DNA from: Thermophilibacter mediterraneus
GTDB taxonomy: Bacteria > Actinomycetota > Coriobacteriia > Coriobacteriales > Atopobiaceae
Direction: 5' to 3'
Assembly: GCF_900119385.1 (NCBI RefSeq)
Contig: NZ_FPKO01000008.1
Location: 1 to 64,000 of the forward strand
Length of the DNA: 64,000 nt
Positions 1 to 8,682 of this stretch are shown one piece after another. Every line of letters begins with the position of its first letter. Position 1 is the first letter of the stretch. The notes below the pieces were generated by a model, which worked only from the letters and a program-made list of their open reading frames with translations, ran no database searches and was not told where the DNA came from. A program made the position numbers and the translations under genes.

Positions 1-75
1 GCTGCATGTGGAATGCAAGGTGATGTGATTGCGAAAGATAAAAATAAGGTAGGCAGGGGGGATGTTTTTTTTTTT
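1..75. other. Non-native AT-rich contig end with T-run
   Basis: These bases are AT-rich and end in a run of about 11 T, unlike the GC-rich sequence that starts after position 122. They run directly into a sequencing adapter. Nothing in them resembles a coding region or the neighbouring gene. I read them as a chimeric read end joined to the contig; the source cannot be told from the sequence. Confidence 0.75.
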
Positions 76-122
76 CAAGCAGAAGACGGCATACGAGATG
101 TAGAGAGGTCTCGTGGGCTCGG
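76..122 (+). other. Illumina Nextera i7 adapter contamination
   Basis: Bases 76-99 match the 24-base P7 flow-cell sequence. Bases 100-107 read GTAGAGAG, which I recognise as the Nextera N707 index, and 108-122 are GTCTCGTGGGCTCGG, the Nextera read-2 handle. The 19-base mosaic end expected next is absent, and native GC-rich sequence begins at about 123. This is library DNA left in the assembly, so ppk1 is artificially cut here. Confidence 0.97.
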
Positions 123-2490
123 GGGCGACGGGAACCTCGACGTAGCCCTCCCTCGTCACCTCGTCCTTCTCGCCGTTGCGCTCCTCCTGCTCCTCCGGGG
201 CGTCCTCGGTGACGAGCTCGGGCACCGCGTCGGGGACCGGCTCGACGCGCGGGGCCTTGGCGGCGGCTGCGCGCTCCTCGAGGGCGGCGCGGGCGCGCTC
301 GTAGGCCTCGCGGAGGAGCTCCTCCTGGCAGTTGACGCGCGGGTCGTCCGGCGCGCTCTCGACGCGCGCCCAGGTCCCCTCGGAGGTGAGCTGGCGCGCC
401 TTGACGTTGTCGGAGAGCTGCAGGTCGATGAAGTGGCGGACGATCTCGCAGCACGCGGGGTCGCGGACCGGGTAGGCGATCTCGACGCGACGCTCGGTGT
501 TGCGCGTCATCATGTCGGCGCTCGAGAGGTAGATCGTGTCTGCGTACTCGCCGAACGCGTAGATGCGCGCGTGCTCGAGGAAGCGGCCGGCGATCTGGCG
601 CACCACGAGCCCGTCGGTCTTGCCGGGGACGCCCGCCTTGATGCAGCAGATGCCGCGGACGATCATGACGACCTTGACGCCCGCCTCGCACGCCTCGGAG
701 ATCTTGTCGATGACGTCGCGGTCGGTGAGGGAGTTCATCTTGAAGAAGACGCGCGCCGGGGCGCCCTCGCGGGCGCGGGAGATCTCGCGGTCGAGCCCGC
801 GCATGACGAGCGGCTTCAGGCCCACGGGGGCAACGCCGAGCTGGCGGTAGGTCCCGCGCAGGTTGCCGAGCGAGAGGTTGCGGAAGAAGGTGTTGCCGTC
901 GGCGCCGATGCCCTCGTCGGCCGTGAGGAGCATGAAGTCGGAGTAGAGGGTCGCCGTCTTCTCGTTGAAGTTGCCGGTGCCGAGGCACGTGATGCGGCGG
1001 ATGCCGTCGTGGTCGTGGTAGGTGATCTGGCAGATCTTCGAGTGGCACTTGAAGCCCTCGGACCCGTAGATGACCGTGCACCCGGCGTCCTCGAGGCGCT
1101 CGGCCCAGGCGATGTTGTTGGCCTCGTCGAAGCGGGCGCGCAGCTCCATGAGGACGGTGACGTCCTTGCCCGCCTCGGCGGCGCTGATGAGGCTCTCGCA
1201 GAGGTGGCTCGACTTGGCGACGCGGTAGAGCGTGATCTTGATCGAGATGCACGCGTCGTCCGCGGACGCCTCGCGCACGAGGCGCAGCAGCGGCGTCATG
1301 GACTCGTAGGGGTAGGTGAGAAGGACGTCGTGGTCCTCGACCTGGCCGCGCATGGGCTGGGAGAGGTCGACCATCGGCGAGATCTGGGGCTCGAAGCGGC
1401 GGAACACGCACGCGGCGTGCTCGTGGTCGGGGATGTGGGACTCGAGGCCGTAGACGTAGCCCAGGTCGATGGGGCGCTCGAGCCTGAAGATGCGACGCGG
1501 CTCGAGGGAGAGCTCGTCGGCGATGAACGACTCGAGGGACTTCCCCAGCTTCCCGCGGATCTCGAGGCGCACGGGCTGGAGGCGCTGGCGGAGCTTGAGG
1601 ACCTTCTTCATGTGCTGGCGGTAGTCCTCCTCCTCCTCGACGCCCTCTCCGTCGGGGTCGATGTCGGCGTTGCGCGTCACGCGCAGCACCGCGGAGCGCT
1701 TGGGGGCGTAGTCGCCGAAGCACTGGTCGAGGCAGGTCTCGAGGACGTCCTCGAGCAGGGTGTAGCGCCAGGCCTTGGCGGTCGCGGGCAGCGCCACGAC
1801 GCGCGCCTCGGTGCGCGGGACCTCGATGATGCCGAGCACCCCGGCCTCGTCGGCGCCGTCGAGCGAGCAGGCCACGAAGAGGCGGCCGTTGCGCAGGTTG
1901 GGGAACGGGTGGCGCGGGTCGACGATGAGCGGGGAGATGATCGGCGCGAGGCGGCGCTCGAAGTGGCGCTGGACCGCGGCGCGGTCGGCGTCGGTGTAGT
2001 CGGCGGGCGACACGCGCACGAGGCCGTGCTCCGCGAGCAGGGCCTCGACCTCGGCGAGGCCGCGCTCGTGGCGCTCGACGAGGGCGGGCAGCGCGTCGAA
2101 GATGGCGGCGAGCTGCTCGGTGGGGGTCATGTTGGACTTGTTGTCCTTGGGCTGGTTCTTGAGGGAGGCAAGGTCGGAGAGGCCGCCCACGCGGATCATG
2201 AACCACTCGTCGAGGTTGGACTCGACGATCTCGCAGAACTTGAGGCGCTCGAAGGCGGGCACCTCGGGATCGTAGGCCTCGTCGAGGATGCGGTCGTCGA
2301 AGCGCAGCCAGCTCAGCTCGCGGTTCTGCGTGTACGAGAAGTCGCGCTGGTGGCGCTTGGAGCCGTCGTCCTTCTCGCCCGCGTACTTGCTCGCGGCCTT
2401 CTTGAGCGCCTGCTCCTTGGCTGCCGCCTTGGCGTCGCCCCCGTCGCGCGCCGGGGACTGCGCGACGTCCTTGCTCTTGTCCTTGCTCAT
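123..2490 (-). CDS. ppk: Polyphosphate kinase 1, 3' end lost at adapter junction
   Basis: PPK1 reversibly transfers the gamma phosphate of ATP to form long-chain polyphosphate. The minus-strand frame opens with a charged Lys/Asp-rich tail of about 45 residues, then the PPK1 start FSYTQNRELSWLRFDDRILD. FKCHSKICQI holds the catalytic histidine, and later parts match the C-terminal catalytic domains (VRQIAGRFLEHARIYAFG, YLSSADMMTRNTERRVEI). About 789 codons are present. The end is an Ala/Glu-rich extension that runs without a stop into the adapter, so the true C-terminus is unknown. The ATG at 2490 has AAAGG about 9 bases upstream. A TAGAAT -10-like hexamer lies at 2574-2579 on the minus strand, without a convincing -35. 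Confidence 0.93.
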
Positions 2491-2747
2491 CGCTGATGCC
2501 TTTCGATGTGTGCGTTGCTTGCGCCGGGGCGCGGCGTGGCGCGCGCGGACCCGTCGCACGATCTGTCCGTATGATTCTAGCAGCGCCCCGGCGCCCCGGC
2601 CGCCCCTCAAGGTTAAGGTTGTGAAAAGAGCCGGGCCAGCGGGCGCGACGGCCGAGCCTGCGCTCCGCGGGGCGTGCTACGATGCAGCTCTCACGCTCGC
2701 CGCGACGCCGCGCCGTGGCCGCGCGCAACGCCCACGAAAGGAGAGCC

Positions 2748-3746
2748 ATGGCCGTCAGCCTCACCGGACGCAACTTCCTCAAGCTCCTCGACTTCACGCC
2801 GGAGGAGATTCGCTACCTGCTCGACCTCTCGGCGGACCTCAAGGCCAAGAAGCGCGCGGGGGAGCCGCACCGCTACCTCGAGGGCAAGAACGTCGCCCTC
2901 ATCTTCGAGAAGACCTCCACGCGCACCCGCTGCGCCTTCGAGGTCGGCGCGGCCGACCTCGGCATGCACGCGGTCTACCTCGACCCGAGCGCCAGCCAGA
3001 TCGGCAAGAAGGAGTCCATCCCCGACACCGCCCGCGTGCTCGGCCGCATGTTCGACGGCATCGAGTACCGAGGGTTCGGGCAGGAGCGCGTCGAGGAGCT
3101 CGCTGCGTTCGCGGGGGTGCCGGTGTGGAACGGCCTCACCACCGAGTTCCACCCCACGCAGATGCTCGCCGACGTGCTCACGATGGAGGAGGAGTTCGGT
3201 CGCGGCGGCATGGCCGGGCGCAAGGTGACCTTCATGGGCGACGCCGGCAACAACGTCGGCAACTCGCTCATGGTGGTCTGCGCCAAGCTGGGGATCGACT
3301 TTTGCGCCTGCGGGCCGGCGGAGCAGATGCCGGACGCCGCGCTCGTGGAGGAGTGCCGCGCCGTGGCGGCGGGGTCCGGCGCCACGATCACGCTCACGCC
3401 CGACGTCGAGGAGGGCGCGCGCGGGGCGAGCGTCATCTACACCGACATCTGGGTCTCCATGGGCGAGCCCTCCGAGCTCTGGGGCGAGCGCATCCGCCTG
3501 CTGTCCCCGTACCAGGTCAACGCCGAGCTCATGGCGCTCGCCGCGGACGACGCCATCTTCATGCACTGCCTGCCGAGCTTCCACGACCGCAAGACCACCA
3601 TCGGCGAGGAGGTCTACCAGCAGTTCGGTCTGGCCGAGCTCGAGGTGACCGACGAGGTCTTCGAGGGGCCGCGCAGCCGCGTCTTCGAGGAGGCCGAGAA
3701 CCGCCTCCACTCGATCAAGGCCGTGATGCTCGCTACGCTGCGGTAG
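2748..3746 (+). CDS. argF: Ornithine carbamoyltransferase
   Basis: The enzyme interconverts ornithine plus carbamoyl phosphate and citrulline. The 332-residue protein carries the carbamoyl-phosphate motif STRTR (57-61), HPTQ (135-138) and HCLP (273-276). The ATG at 2748 is chosen because GAAAGGAG sits just upstream; an in-frame start 66 bases earlier has no such site. The sequence resembles the catabolic ArcB branch of the arginine deiminase pathway at least as much as anabolic ArgF (for example the N-terminal [20 protein letters not shown] block). No arcA, arcC or other arg genes lie beside it, so context does not settle the direction. It stands alone between ppk1 and a repeat array. Confidence 0.93.
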   Translation: MAVSLTGRNFLKLLDFTPEEIRYLLDLSADLKAKKRAGEPHRYLEGKNVALIFEKTSTRTRCAFEVGAADLGMHAVYLDPSASQIGKKESIPDTARVLGRMFDGIEYRGFGQERVEELAAFAGVPVWNGLTTEFHPTQMLADVLTMEEEFGRGGMAGRKVTFMGDAGNNVGNSLMVVCAKLGIDFCACGPAEQMPDAALVEECRAVAAGSGATITLTPDVEEGARGASVIYTDIWVSMGEPSELWGERIRLLSPYQVNAELMALAADDAIFMHCLPSFHDRKTTIGEEVYQQFGLAELEVTDEVFEGPRSRVFEEAENRLHSIKAVMLATLR

Positions 3747-3778
3747 GGACGTGCGGGACGTCGACTGCGCGCTGGTGG

Positions 3779-4007
3779 GCGCGCAGTCGACGCGTATCGT
3801 GTCCGCGCGGACAGGAAGCGCTTCGAGTGCGCGCCCCTTGGCCGGGGCGAGCGCGCAGTCGACCCGTATCGTGTCCGCGCGGACAGGAAGCGCTTCGAGT
3901 GCGCGCCCGGCCCGGTCCGGGAGCGCGCACTCGGCGCACATTGCGTCCGCGCGGACGGAAATCGCGCCCAATGCGCGCTGCGCGGCGCGCACTCGACGCG
4001 TATCGTG
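3779..4007. repeat. 72-bp palindromic tandem repeat, left array
   Basis: Units start at 3779, 3851, 3923 and (partial) 3985. The first three are spaced exactly 72 bases apart; the last follows after 62. Each unit has a left arm like GCGCGCACTCGACGCG, a central TCCGCGCGGA palindrome and a right arm CGAGTGCGCGC, so about 55 bases can fold on themselves, followed by a GC-rich spacer of about 17. A partial inverted piece lies just upstream (about 3757-3773). No start site or terminator T-run is evident. A second array lies at 5384-5582. Confidence 0.85.
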
Positions 4008-4033
4008 GGCGGCGAGAAGTACCTCCCGCCCTT

Positions 4034-4051
4034 GACGCGGCCGGCCGCGTC
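4034..4051. repeat. Perfect 18-bp palindrome
   Basis: GACGCGGCCGGCCGCGTC is perfectly self-complementary and lies in the gap between the left repeat array and the DUF559-like gene. It could be a protein binding site or simply GC-rich symmetry. The remaining gap, 4052-4253, holds nothing recognisable apart from the ribosome binding site at about 4240. Confidence 0.4.
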
Positions 4052-4253
4052 GTGGCTGGCCCGTGTTCATTTTGCGAAGGCGGACGCGTCGAGGCGACTC
4101 GAGGCCGGGTTCGCAACCCCGGGCACCGGCGCCGCTTCCTCGGCGCACGAGGCGTGAGCGCGTCTTCGCGGAGGTCGCCGCGAGCGGGCCGCGAGCCCCC
4201 TGGCGGCGAGGTGCGCGCGTGACCCGCTAGCCTCCTCTCATGGAGGTGGTGTC

Positions 4254-5354
4254 ATGAGGGAGAGCAGGATCTGCCTGGCGGCTCGCGACTCTCTGAAGAT
4301 GCTGAGGCTGGCGAGGAGGACCGCGGGGCTCGCGCTCGTTCCCGCGGACGAGCGGGCGCTTCGCGGCGCCGACGACTCCGTCTCGCGCGACGAGCTGCTC
4401 GAGACGCTGCCGAGAGAGGTCTTTCAGCCTGATCTTCACCCCGTTCACCTGCGCTTCGATGACGCCGGGTCGCGAAGCCGCTGCTCGCTTGTGCAGGCGC
4501 ACTCCGGTCTGGGCGTCCTTCCCGCCGACTGCTACCTCGAGGTGCTGCGCTCCTCGGGGGACCCCCTCGGCGAGGGAGGGGGAGGCTGCGCGCACGTCTT
4601 CGTGGAGTCCGGCGGGATGATGATGGCGAGCGCCGCCTCCGCGCTGGCCGCCGCGGTCGCAGGTGATCGCCTCTCGGAGGATGAGGCGCAGATCAAGCTG
4701 GTCAGCCTTGCCATGGAGCTCTGCGGAATCTACGCGCGAGACCCGCTCAGGCCGCTTTCCGGCGATGTCGCCCACGACCTTGCTCCCATAGGGACCGTCA
4801 GCGAGGCGATCGAGCTCCTTGGTTCGCTGGGACGAAGGCGCGGCGTCGCGCTGGCCCGTCGCGCGCTCCAGCTGGCAAACGACGGCTCGGGCTCTGCCAT
4901 GGAGACCTTCTGGTACGGCATCTTCTGCCTCCCGCCCCGCCTCGGCGGCGCTCACCTTCCGCGCCCGCTCCAGAACGTTGCTCTTGAGTGGCCCACCGAC
5001 GTCGTCGACGTGGTGTCGCACGAGCGCATGCGTCCCGACTTCCACTGGCCCCGGTACCGGACCGCCTGCGAGCACCAGGGCGGCGACCACACGAGCGAGC
5101 GGGCGCTTGCGGAGGACAGCCGTCGCGCGCGCGACTACGAGCTCTGCCACATGCACTACCTGCCGCTCACCAAGGAGGACGCGCGCAACGAAGGGGCCGT
5201 GAGGGCGCTTCTCGCCCAGCTCTTCGAGGTGATCGGTCCCTACGAGGGGGAGAGCTTCCCGAGAAGGGCGCGCCGGGTCCTCAACGACCCAAAGGTCCGC
5301 GGTTCCCGCAGGGTGCTCATGGGTCATCTCCTTCCACCGGTGACGTGCCCGTGA
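4254..5354 (+). CDS. Hypothetical protein with C-terminal DUF559/VSR-like nuclease fold
   Basis: This 366-residue protein has no signal peptide or membrane segment. Residues about 210-320 resemble the DUF559/very-short-patch-repair endonuclease group: a SxxE motif (214-217), PDFHWP (D262), an E-x-Q-G element at E273, H279, D288 and Arg-rich helices. That layout fits a PD-(D/E)XK-type core. The N-terminal 200 residues are unrecognised, with a Gly-rich loop at 106-111. Similar N-terminal/DUF559 architectures occur in actinobacterial AbiEi-like antitoxins, but no partner toxin is present. GGAGGT lies 8 bases before the ATG. The gene sits alone between two 72-bp repeat arrays that share a 36-bp direct repeat, as if inserted as a cassette. 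Nuclease activity is inferred only. Confidence 0.6.
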   Translation: MRESRICLAARDSLKMLRLARRTAGLALVPADERALRGADDSVSRDELLETLPREVFQPDLHPVHLRFDDAGSRSRCSLVQAHSGLGVLPADCYLEVLRSSGDPLGEGGGGCAHVFVESGGMMMASAASALAAAVAGDRLSEDEAQIKLVSLAMELCGIYARDPLRPLSGDVAHDLAPIGTVSEAIELLGSLGRRRGVALARRALQLANDGSGSAMETFWYGIFCLPPRLGGAHLPRPLQNVALEWPTDVVDVVSHERMRPDFHWPRYRTACEHQGGDHTSERALAEDSRRARDYELCHMHYLPLTKEDARNEGAVRALLAQLFEVIGPYEGESFPRRARRVLNDPKVRGSRRVLMGHLLPPVTCP

Positions 5355-5383
5355 GGCGTGGCGGCGCGCGTGGGGCGACAAAG

Positions 5384-5582
5384 ATTGCGTCGAGTGCGCG
5401 CTGCGCGGCGCGCACTCGACGCGTATCGTGTCCGCGCGGACAAGAAGCGCCCCGAGTGCGCGCCATTTGGCCGGGGCGAGCGCGCACTCGACGCGATTAC
5501 CGTCCGCGCGGACAGAAAGCGCGCCGAGTGCGCGCCCCCTGGCTGGGCTGGGCGCGCACTCGGCGCACATAGTGACCGCCGG
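5384..5582. repeat. 72-bp palindromic tandem repeat, right array
   Basis: This is the same repeat family as at 3779-4007. Units begin at 5408, 5480 and 5552, exactly 72 bases apart; the last is truncated at about 5582, and a partial right arm (5384-5407) precedes the first. Arms and centre are better conserved here than in the left array. Bases 5395-5430 are identical to 3972-4007 (36 bp). The array follows the stop of the DUF559-like gene by 30 bases and lies downstream of trpS, which ends on the other strand at 5652. Confidence 0.85.
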
Positions 5583-5648
5583 CCCGTGACCGCCGCCAGC
5601 CGTGGCCGCCGCCAGCCGTGGCCGCCGCTAGCCCGTGACCGCAGGTCC
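5572..5648. repeat. 16-bp GC-rich minisatellite
   Basis: Copies related to GTGACCGCCGCCAGCC start at 5572, 5586, 5602, 5618 and 5635, that is, five units of 14-17 bases. They fill the space between the right palindromic array and the stop codon of trpS. No terminator T-run is seen for trpS, so this GC-rich tract may be all that lies at its 3' end. Confidence 0.65.
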
Positions 5649-5651
5649 GCG

Positions 5652-6701
5652 CTAGTACACCATCCCCATTGCCTCGCGGACCTCGTCGAGGGTCGCCGCG
5701 GCGATCTCGCGCGCGCGCCGGTTGCCCTCGTGCAGGACGTCGGCAACGTAGCCCATGTCCTTCTCGATCTCTGCGCGACGCTCTCGGATGGGGGCGAAGT
5801 AGCCGTTCACGGCCTCGGTGACGTACTTCTTGAGCTGCCCGGCGCCGCCCATGCCGATCTCCTCGGCGATCTCGCGCGGGTCTCGCCCGGTGCAGATGCC
5901 GGCGGTGGTGAGCAGGCCGGAGACCTCGGGGCGGCTCTCGGGGTCAAAGGTGATCATGCGCTCCGAGTCGCTCTTGGACTTCTTGATGAGGCGCGCCGTC
6001 TCCTCGGCGGTCATGGAGATGGCGATGGCGTTGCCGTAGGACTTGCTCATCTTGCGCCCGTCGAGGCCCGGGAGCAGGGGCGTGGAGGTGAGAAGGCCCG
6101 TGACCTCCGGGAAGACGCGGCCGTAGCGCTCGTTGAAGCGCCGCGCGATCTTGGAGGTGATCTCGATGTGGGGCAGCTGGTCGCGGCCCACGGGCACGAT
6201 GTTGCCCTTGCAGAAGAGGATGTCGCAGGCCTGGTGCACGGGATAGGTGAGCAGGAGCCCCGTGAGGGCGTGGCCGCTCGCCTCCTGCTCCGCCTTGACG
6301 GTGGGGTTGCGCTCCATCTCTGCCTCGGTCACGAGCGAGAGGAAGGGCAGCATGAGCTGGTTGAGCTCGGGCACCGCCGAGTGCGTGAAGATCATGGTCC
6401 TGGCCGGGTCGACGCCGCACGCCAGGTAGTCGATGACCATGTTGTAGACGTTGTCGCGGATGTGCTCGGTGGTGTCCCGGTCGGTGATGACCTGGTAGTC
6501 CGCGATGATGATGTTGGTGCGAACGCCCATCTCCTGCAGGCGGACGCGGTCCACGAGCGTCCCGAAGTAGTGGCCGAGGTGCAGGCGCCCCGTCGGGCGG
6601 TCGCCCGTGAGCATGGTGTACGCGCCGGGGTTGACGAGAAGGTCGGCGTGGACCTCGTCGCTCCTGCGCTTGGCGGCCTCGTAGCTTCCCTCGTTGGGCA
6701 T
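5652..6701 (-). CDS. trpS: Tryptophanyl-tRNA synthetase
   Basis: This class I aminoacyl-tRNA synthetase charges tRNA-Trp. The 349-residue protein has the HIGH-type motif HLGH (41-44) and a perfect KMSKS (217-221), with the compact length normal for bacterial TrpRS. The start at 6701 (MPNEGSYEAAK) is chosen because AAGGAGGA lies immediately upstream; the frame extends 7 codons further without a better site. It is divergent from the folate cyclo-ligase gene and shares a 145-base intergenic region with it. A TTGACA-like hexamer is present on the minus strand near 6745, but no matching -10. I see no T-box leader. Confidence 0.96.
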   Translation of the reverse strand: MPNEGSYEAAKRRSDEVHADLLVNPGAYTMLTGDRPTGRLHLGHYFGTLVDRVRLQEMGVRTNIIIADYQVITDRDTTEHIRDNVYNMVIDYLACGVDPARTMIFTHSAVPELNQLMLPFLSLVTEAEMERNPTVKAEQEASGHALTGLLLTYPVHQACDILFCKGNIVPVGRDQLPHIEITSKIARRFNERYGRVFPEVTGLLTSTPLLPGLDGRKMSKSYGNAIAISMTAEETARLIKKSKSDSERMITFDPESRPEVSGLLTTAGICTGRDPREIAEEIGMGGAGQLKKYVTEAVNGYFAPIRERRAEIEKDMGYVADVLHEGNRRAREIAAATLDEVREAMGMVY

Positions 6702-6846
6702 GGGTCCTCCTTGCGTGCGCACGCGTGCGCGAAGCCTCGTGGTTGTGTCAACGGTTCCCTATGGTACGGCAATCGGTCCGCTTGTGCACCGAGCGGGCGC
6801 CAAACCCTGTTAAACTGGTGGGGATACGTCGACGAGAGGGGGAGCC

Positions 6847-7449
6847 TTGGCAAGCTCATACGGCACGGACGCCGACAAGAGCTCCCTCAGGAGCAACTAC
6901 CTGCGCGTTCGCCGGACCATCCCCGCCCGCCTCAGGATCTCGTCGGACGATGCCATCCGCTCGACGCTGCGCTCCTTCGGCGTCTTCGCCGACGCGCCCG
7001 TCGTGCTCACCTACGTCTCGTTCGGCGCGGAGGTCGACACGCGCGTCCTCATCGAGGACCTGCTCGAGGAGGGCCGCCGCGTCGCCGTGCCGCTGGTCGA
7101 CCGCGTCGAACGCTCCATGAGCTTCCGCGAGATCTTCTCGCTCGGGGAGCTCGCGCCGGGGACGATGGGCATCCTCGAGCCCGCCCCCGACGCGCCCCGG
7201 CTCACCGTGCCCGAGATGGTGCGCTCGGCGTGCCTCGTCCCCGGCCTCGTCTTCGACGGGTCGGGCCATCGCGTGGGCTACGGCGGGGGGTACTACGACC
7301 GGTTCCTCGCCTTCTACCCCGGCAACAAGATCGGGCTGGCGCGCGTGACGCAGCTCTCGTCGAACCCCCTGCCGGTGGGGGAGCACGACATGCCCATGGA
7401 CTTCCTCGTGAGCGAGGGGTCCGTCTGGGGCTGCCACCCCAACCTGTAG
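6847..7449 (+). CDS. 5-formyltetrahydrofolate cyclo-ligase
   Basis: The enzyme converts 5-formyl-THF to 5,10-methenyl-THF using ATP, returning a stored folate form to the one-carbon pool. The 200-residue protein has the typical ending LVFDGSGHRVGYGGGYYDRF, whose Gly-rich loop binds nucleotide/phosphate, and an early Arg/Lys-rich segment (RVRRTIP). It starts with TTG at 6847, preceded by GAGGGGGAG; no better ATG lies in frame. It is monocistronic and divergent from trpS. Known names for the family are fthC, ygfA and MTHFS. Confidence 0.92.
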   Translation: MASSYGTDADKSSLRSNYLRVRRTIPARLRISSDDAIRSTLRSFGVFADAPVVLTYVSFGAEVDTRVLIEDLLEEGRRVAVPLVDRVERSMSFREIFSLGELAPGTMGILEPAPDAPRLTVPEMVRSACLVPGLVFDGSGHRVGYGGGYYDRFLAFYPGNKIGLARVTQLSSNPLPVGEHDMPMDFLVSEGSVWGCHPNL

Positions 7450-7524
7450 GACCCGGCGAGAAGGACCTCGACGCTTCGCGCAGACTCGCGGCGCGCGCCG
7501 CCCTGCGGCGGGGCCCCGACGAGG

Positions 7525-8499
7525 CTACAGCCCGAGGTGCGCCGCCATGTCGTGCATGGCCTTGCGGTACCCCTCGACGCCGAGGCCGATGATGGTCTCG
7601 AAGCACGCCGCGCGGATGTAGGAGACCTGGCGGAACTCCTCGCGCTCGGCGACGTTGGAGATGTGGACCTCGATCATGGGCAGGCCGACGGCCTTCGCCG
7701 CGTCGAGGATGGCGATGGACGTGTGCGTGTAGGCACCGGGGTTGATGATGATCCCGGCGTAGGAGCCGTAGGCGTCCTGGATCGCGTCGATGAGGTCTCC
7801 CTCGTGGTTTGACTGGAAGCACGTGCAGTCGGAGAACCCCGCCTCGCGCGCCGCGTCGTGGCAGACGCGCAGCATGGCCTGATAGGTGTCGGTGCCGTAG
7901 ATGTCGGGCTCCCGAATGCCGAGCATGTTGATGTTGGGGCCGTTGATGACGAGCACCCGCGCCGGCGCCGCGCCGCCCGCCGCCCCGCCCCCGTCGGCCG
8001 CCGCGGGCGCGACGGCGGTCTCGTCGTCCTCGTCGAGCGGGGCGACCGGGTCGCCCCCGTCGTCGGAGTCGGCGATGACGTCGAGCAGGCTCACGAGCTC
8101 GTCGACGGAGTCGCCCGCATGGGCCGGGGCCTCGTCGGTGCGGCTCTGCGCGAGCGCGGCGTCGCGCAGAGCGTTCTGCGTGATGTGGACGTGGATGGGC
8201 GCGTTGGCCCCGCTGCCGAGGTCGTCGAACGCGTCGTCCGCCCCCTCGATGCCGGTGAGCCTCACGAGCGCCTCGTGCACCGCCTCGACCTTGCCCGGGC
8301 CGAACACGACCTCGATGCCGTTGGAGCCGCGCTTTACGAAGCCCAGGACGCCGCGGGCGGCGGAGAGCTGGTCGGTGTCGACGAGGGCGGGGTCCTGGGT
8401 GAGGATGCGCAGGCGGGTCATGCAGATGTCGTTGGCCGTCACGTTGTCCCGGCCGCCCACCGCCGCGAGGACCTCCTCGGCAATCTGATCTCTGTCCAC
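7525..8499 (-). CDS. aroQ: PTS EIIB-domain / type II 3-dehydroquinate dehydratase fusion
   Basis: The C-terminal 144 residues (181-324) are a complete AroQ, which turns 3-dehydroquinate into 3-dehydroshikimate: NGPNINMLGIREPDIYG, FQSNHEGDLID, INPGAYTHTS and EVHISN are all present. Residues 1-75 resemble a glucose-family PTS EIIB domain, with Cys26 in the phosphorylation-site motif CMTRLR and a following LGFVKRGSNGIEVVFG. About 100 Ala/Asp/Gly-rich residues link them. No EIIC or EIIA is nearby. The GTG at 8499 has AGGAAGG 8 bases upstream; the frame extends to 8625 without similarity. It follows aroEK on the same strand after a 183-base gap with its own -10-like TATACT, and supplies the one shikimate step missing from the operon upstream. 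Confidence 0.9.
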   Translation of the reverse strand: MDRDQIAEEVLAAVGGRDNVTANDICMTRLRILTQDPALVDTDQLSAARGVLGFVKRGSNGIEVVFGPGKVEAVHEALVRLTGIEGADDAFDDLGSGANAPIHVHITQNALRDAALAQSRTDEAPAHAGDSVDELVSLLDVIADSDDGGDPVAPLDEDDETAVAPAAADGGGAAGGAAPARVLVINGPNINMLGIREPDIYGTDTYQAMLRVCHDAAREAGFSDCTCFQSNHEGDLIDAIQDAYGSYAGIIINPGAYTHTSIAILDAAKAVGLPMIEVHISNVAEREEFRQVSYIRAACFETIIGLGVEGYRKAMHDMAAHLGL

Positions 8500-8591
8500 G
8501 TCGCGACCCTTCCTGTCGTCGAATCGCGAGCGTGGGAGCCCCGTCTCCGCACTCAACGCATGCTCGACCCGTCGTTGCTGTCTGATGTGAC

Positions 8592-8620
8592 AGTATACGG
8601 GGTGCCCCTCCTCGGCACGT
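8592..8620 (-). promoter_or_regulatory. Possible promoter for the EIIB-aroQ gene
   Basis: The minus strand reads TATACT at 8597-8592, a near-consensus -10, about 90 bases before the GTG start. The -35 position has no good match. It lies in a 183-base gap between aroEK and aroQ, so separate transcription of the fusion gene is plausible but unproven. Confidence 0.35.
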
Positions 8621-8682
8621 CCCACTCCGCGAGCGGCGTCGTGGGCGGCGTCCGGACACGCACGCGCGCCCGGACGCGCGCG

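Noticed and set aside
13-2496. Plus-strand open frame of 827 codons opposite ppk1
   Set aside because: It runs antisense to a clear PPK1, starts inside contaminating sequence and has the Val/Leu/Ala/Arg/Asp bias of a GC-rich shadow frame. The same applies to other long antisense frames, e.g. 36291-40115 and 17473-21021 on the minus strand.
4105-4122. tRNA fragment (CCGGGTTCGCAACCCCGG resembles a T-arm)
   Set aside because: No anticodon or acceptor arm can be folded around it, and the loop departs from TTCRANY. It may be chance in GC-rich DNA.
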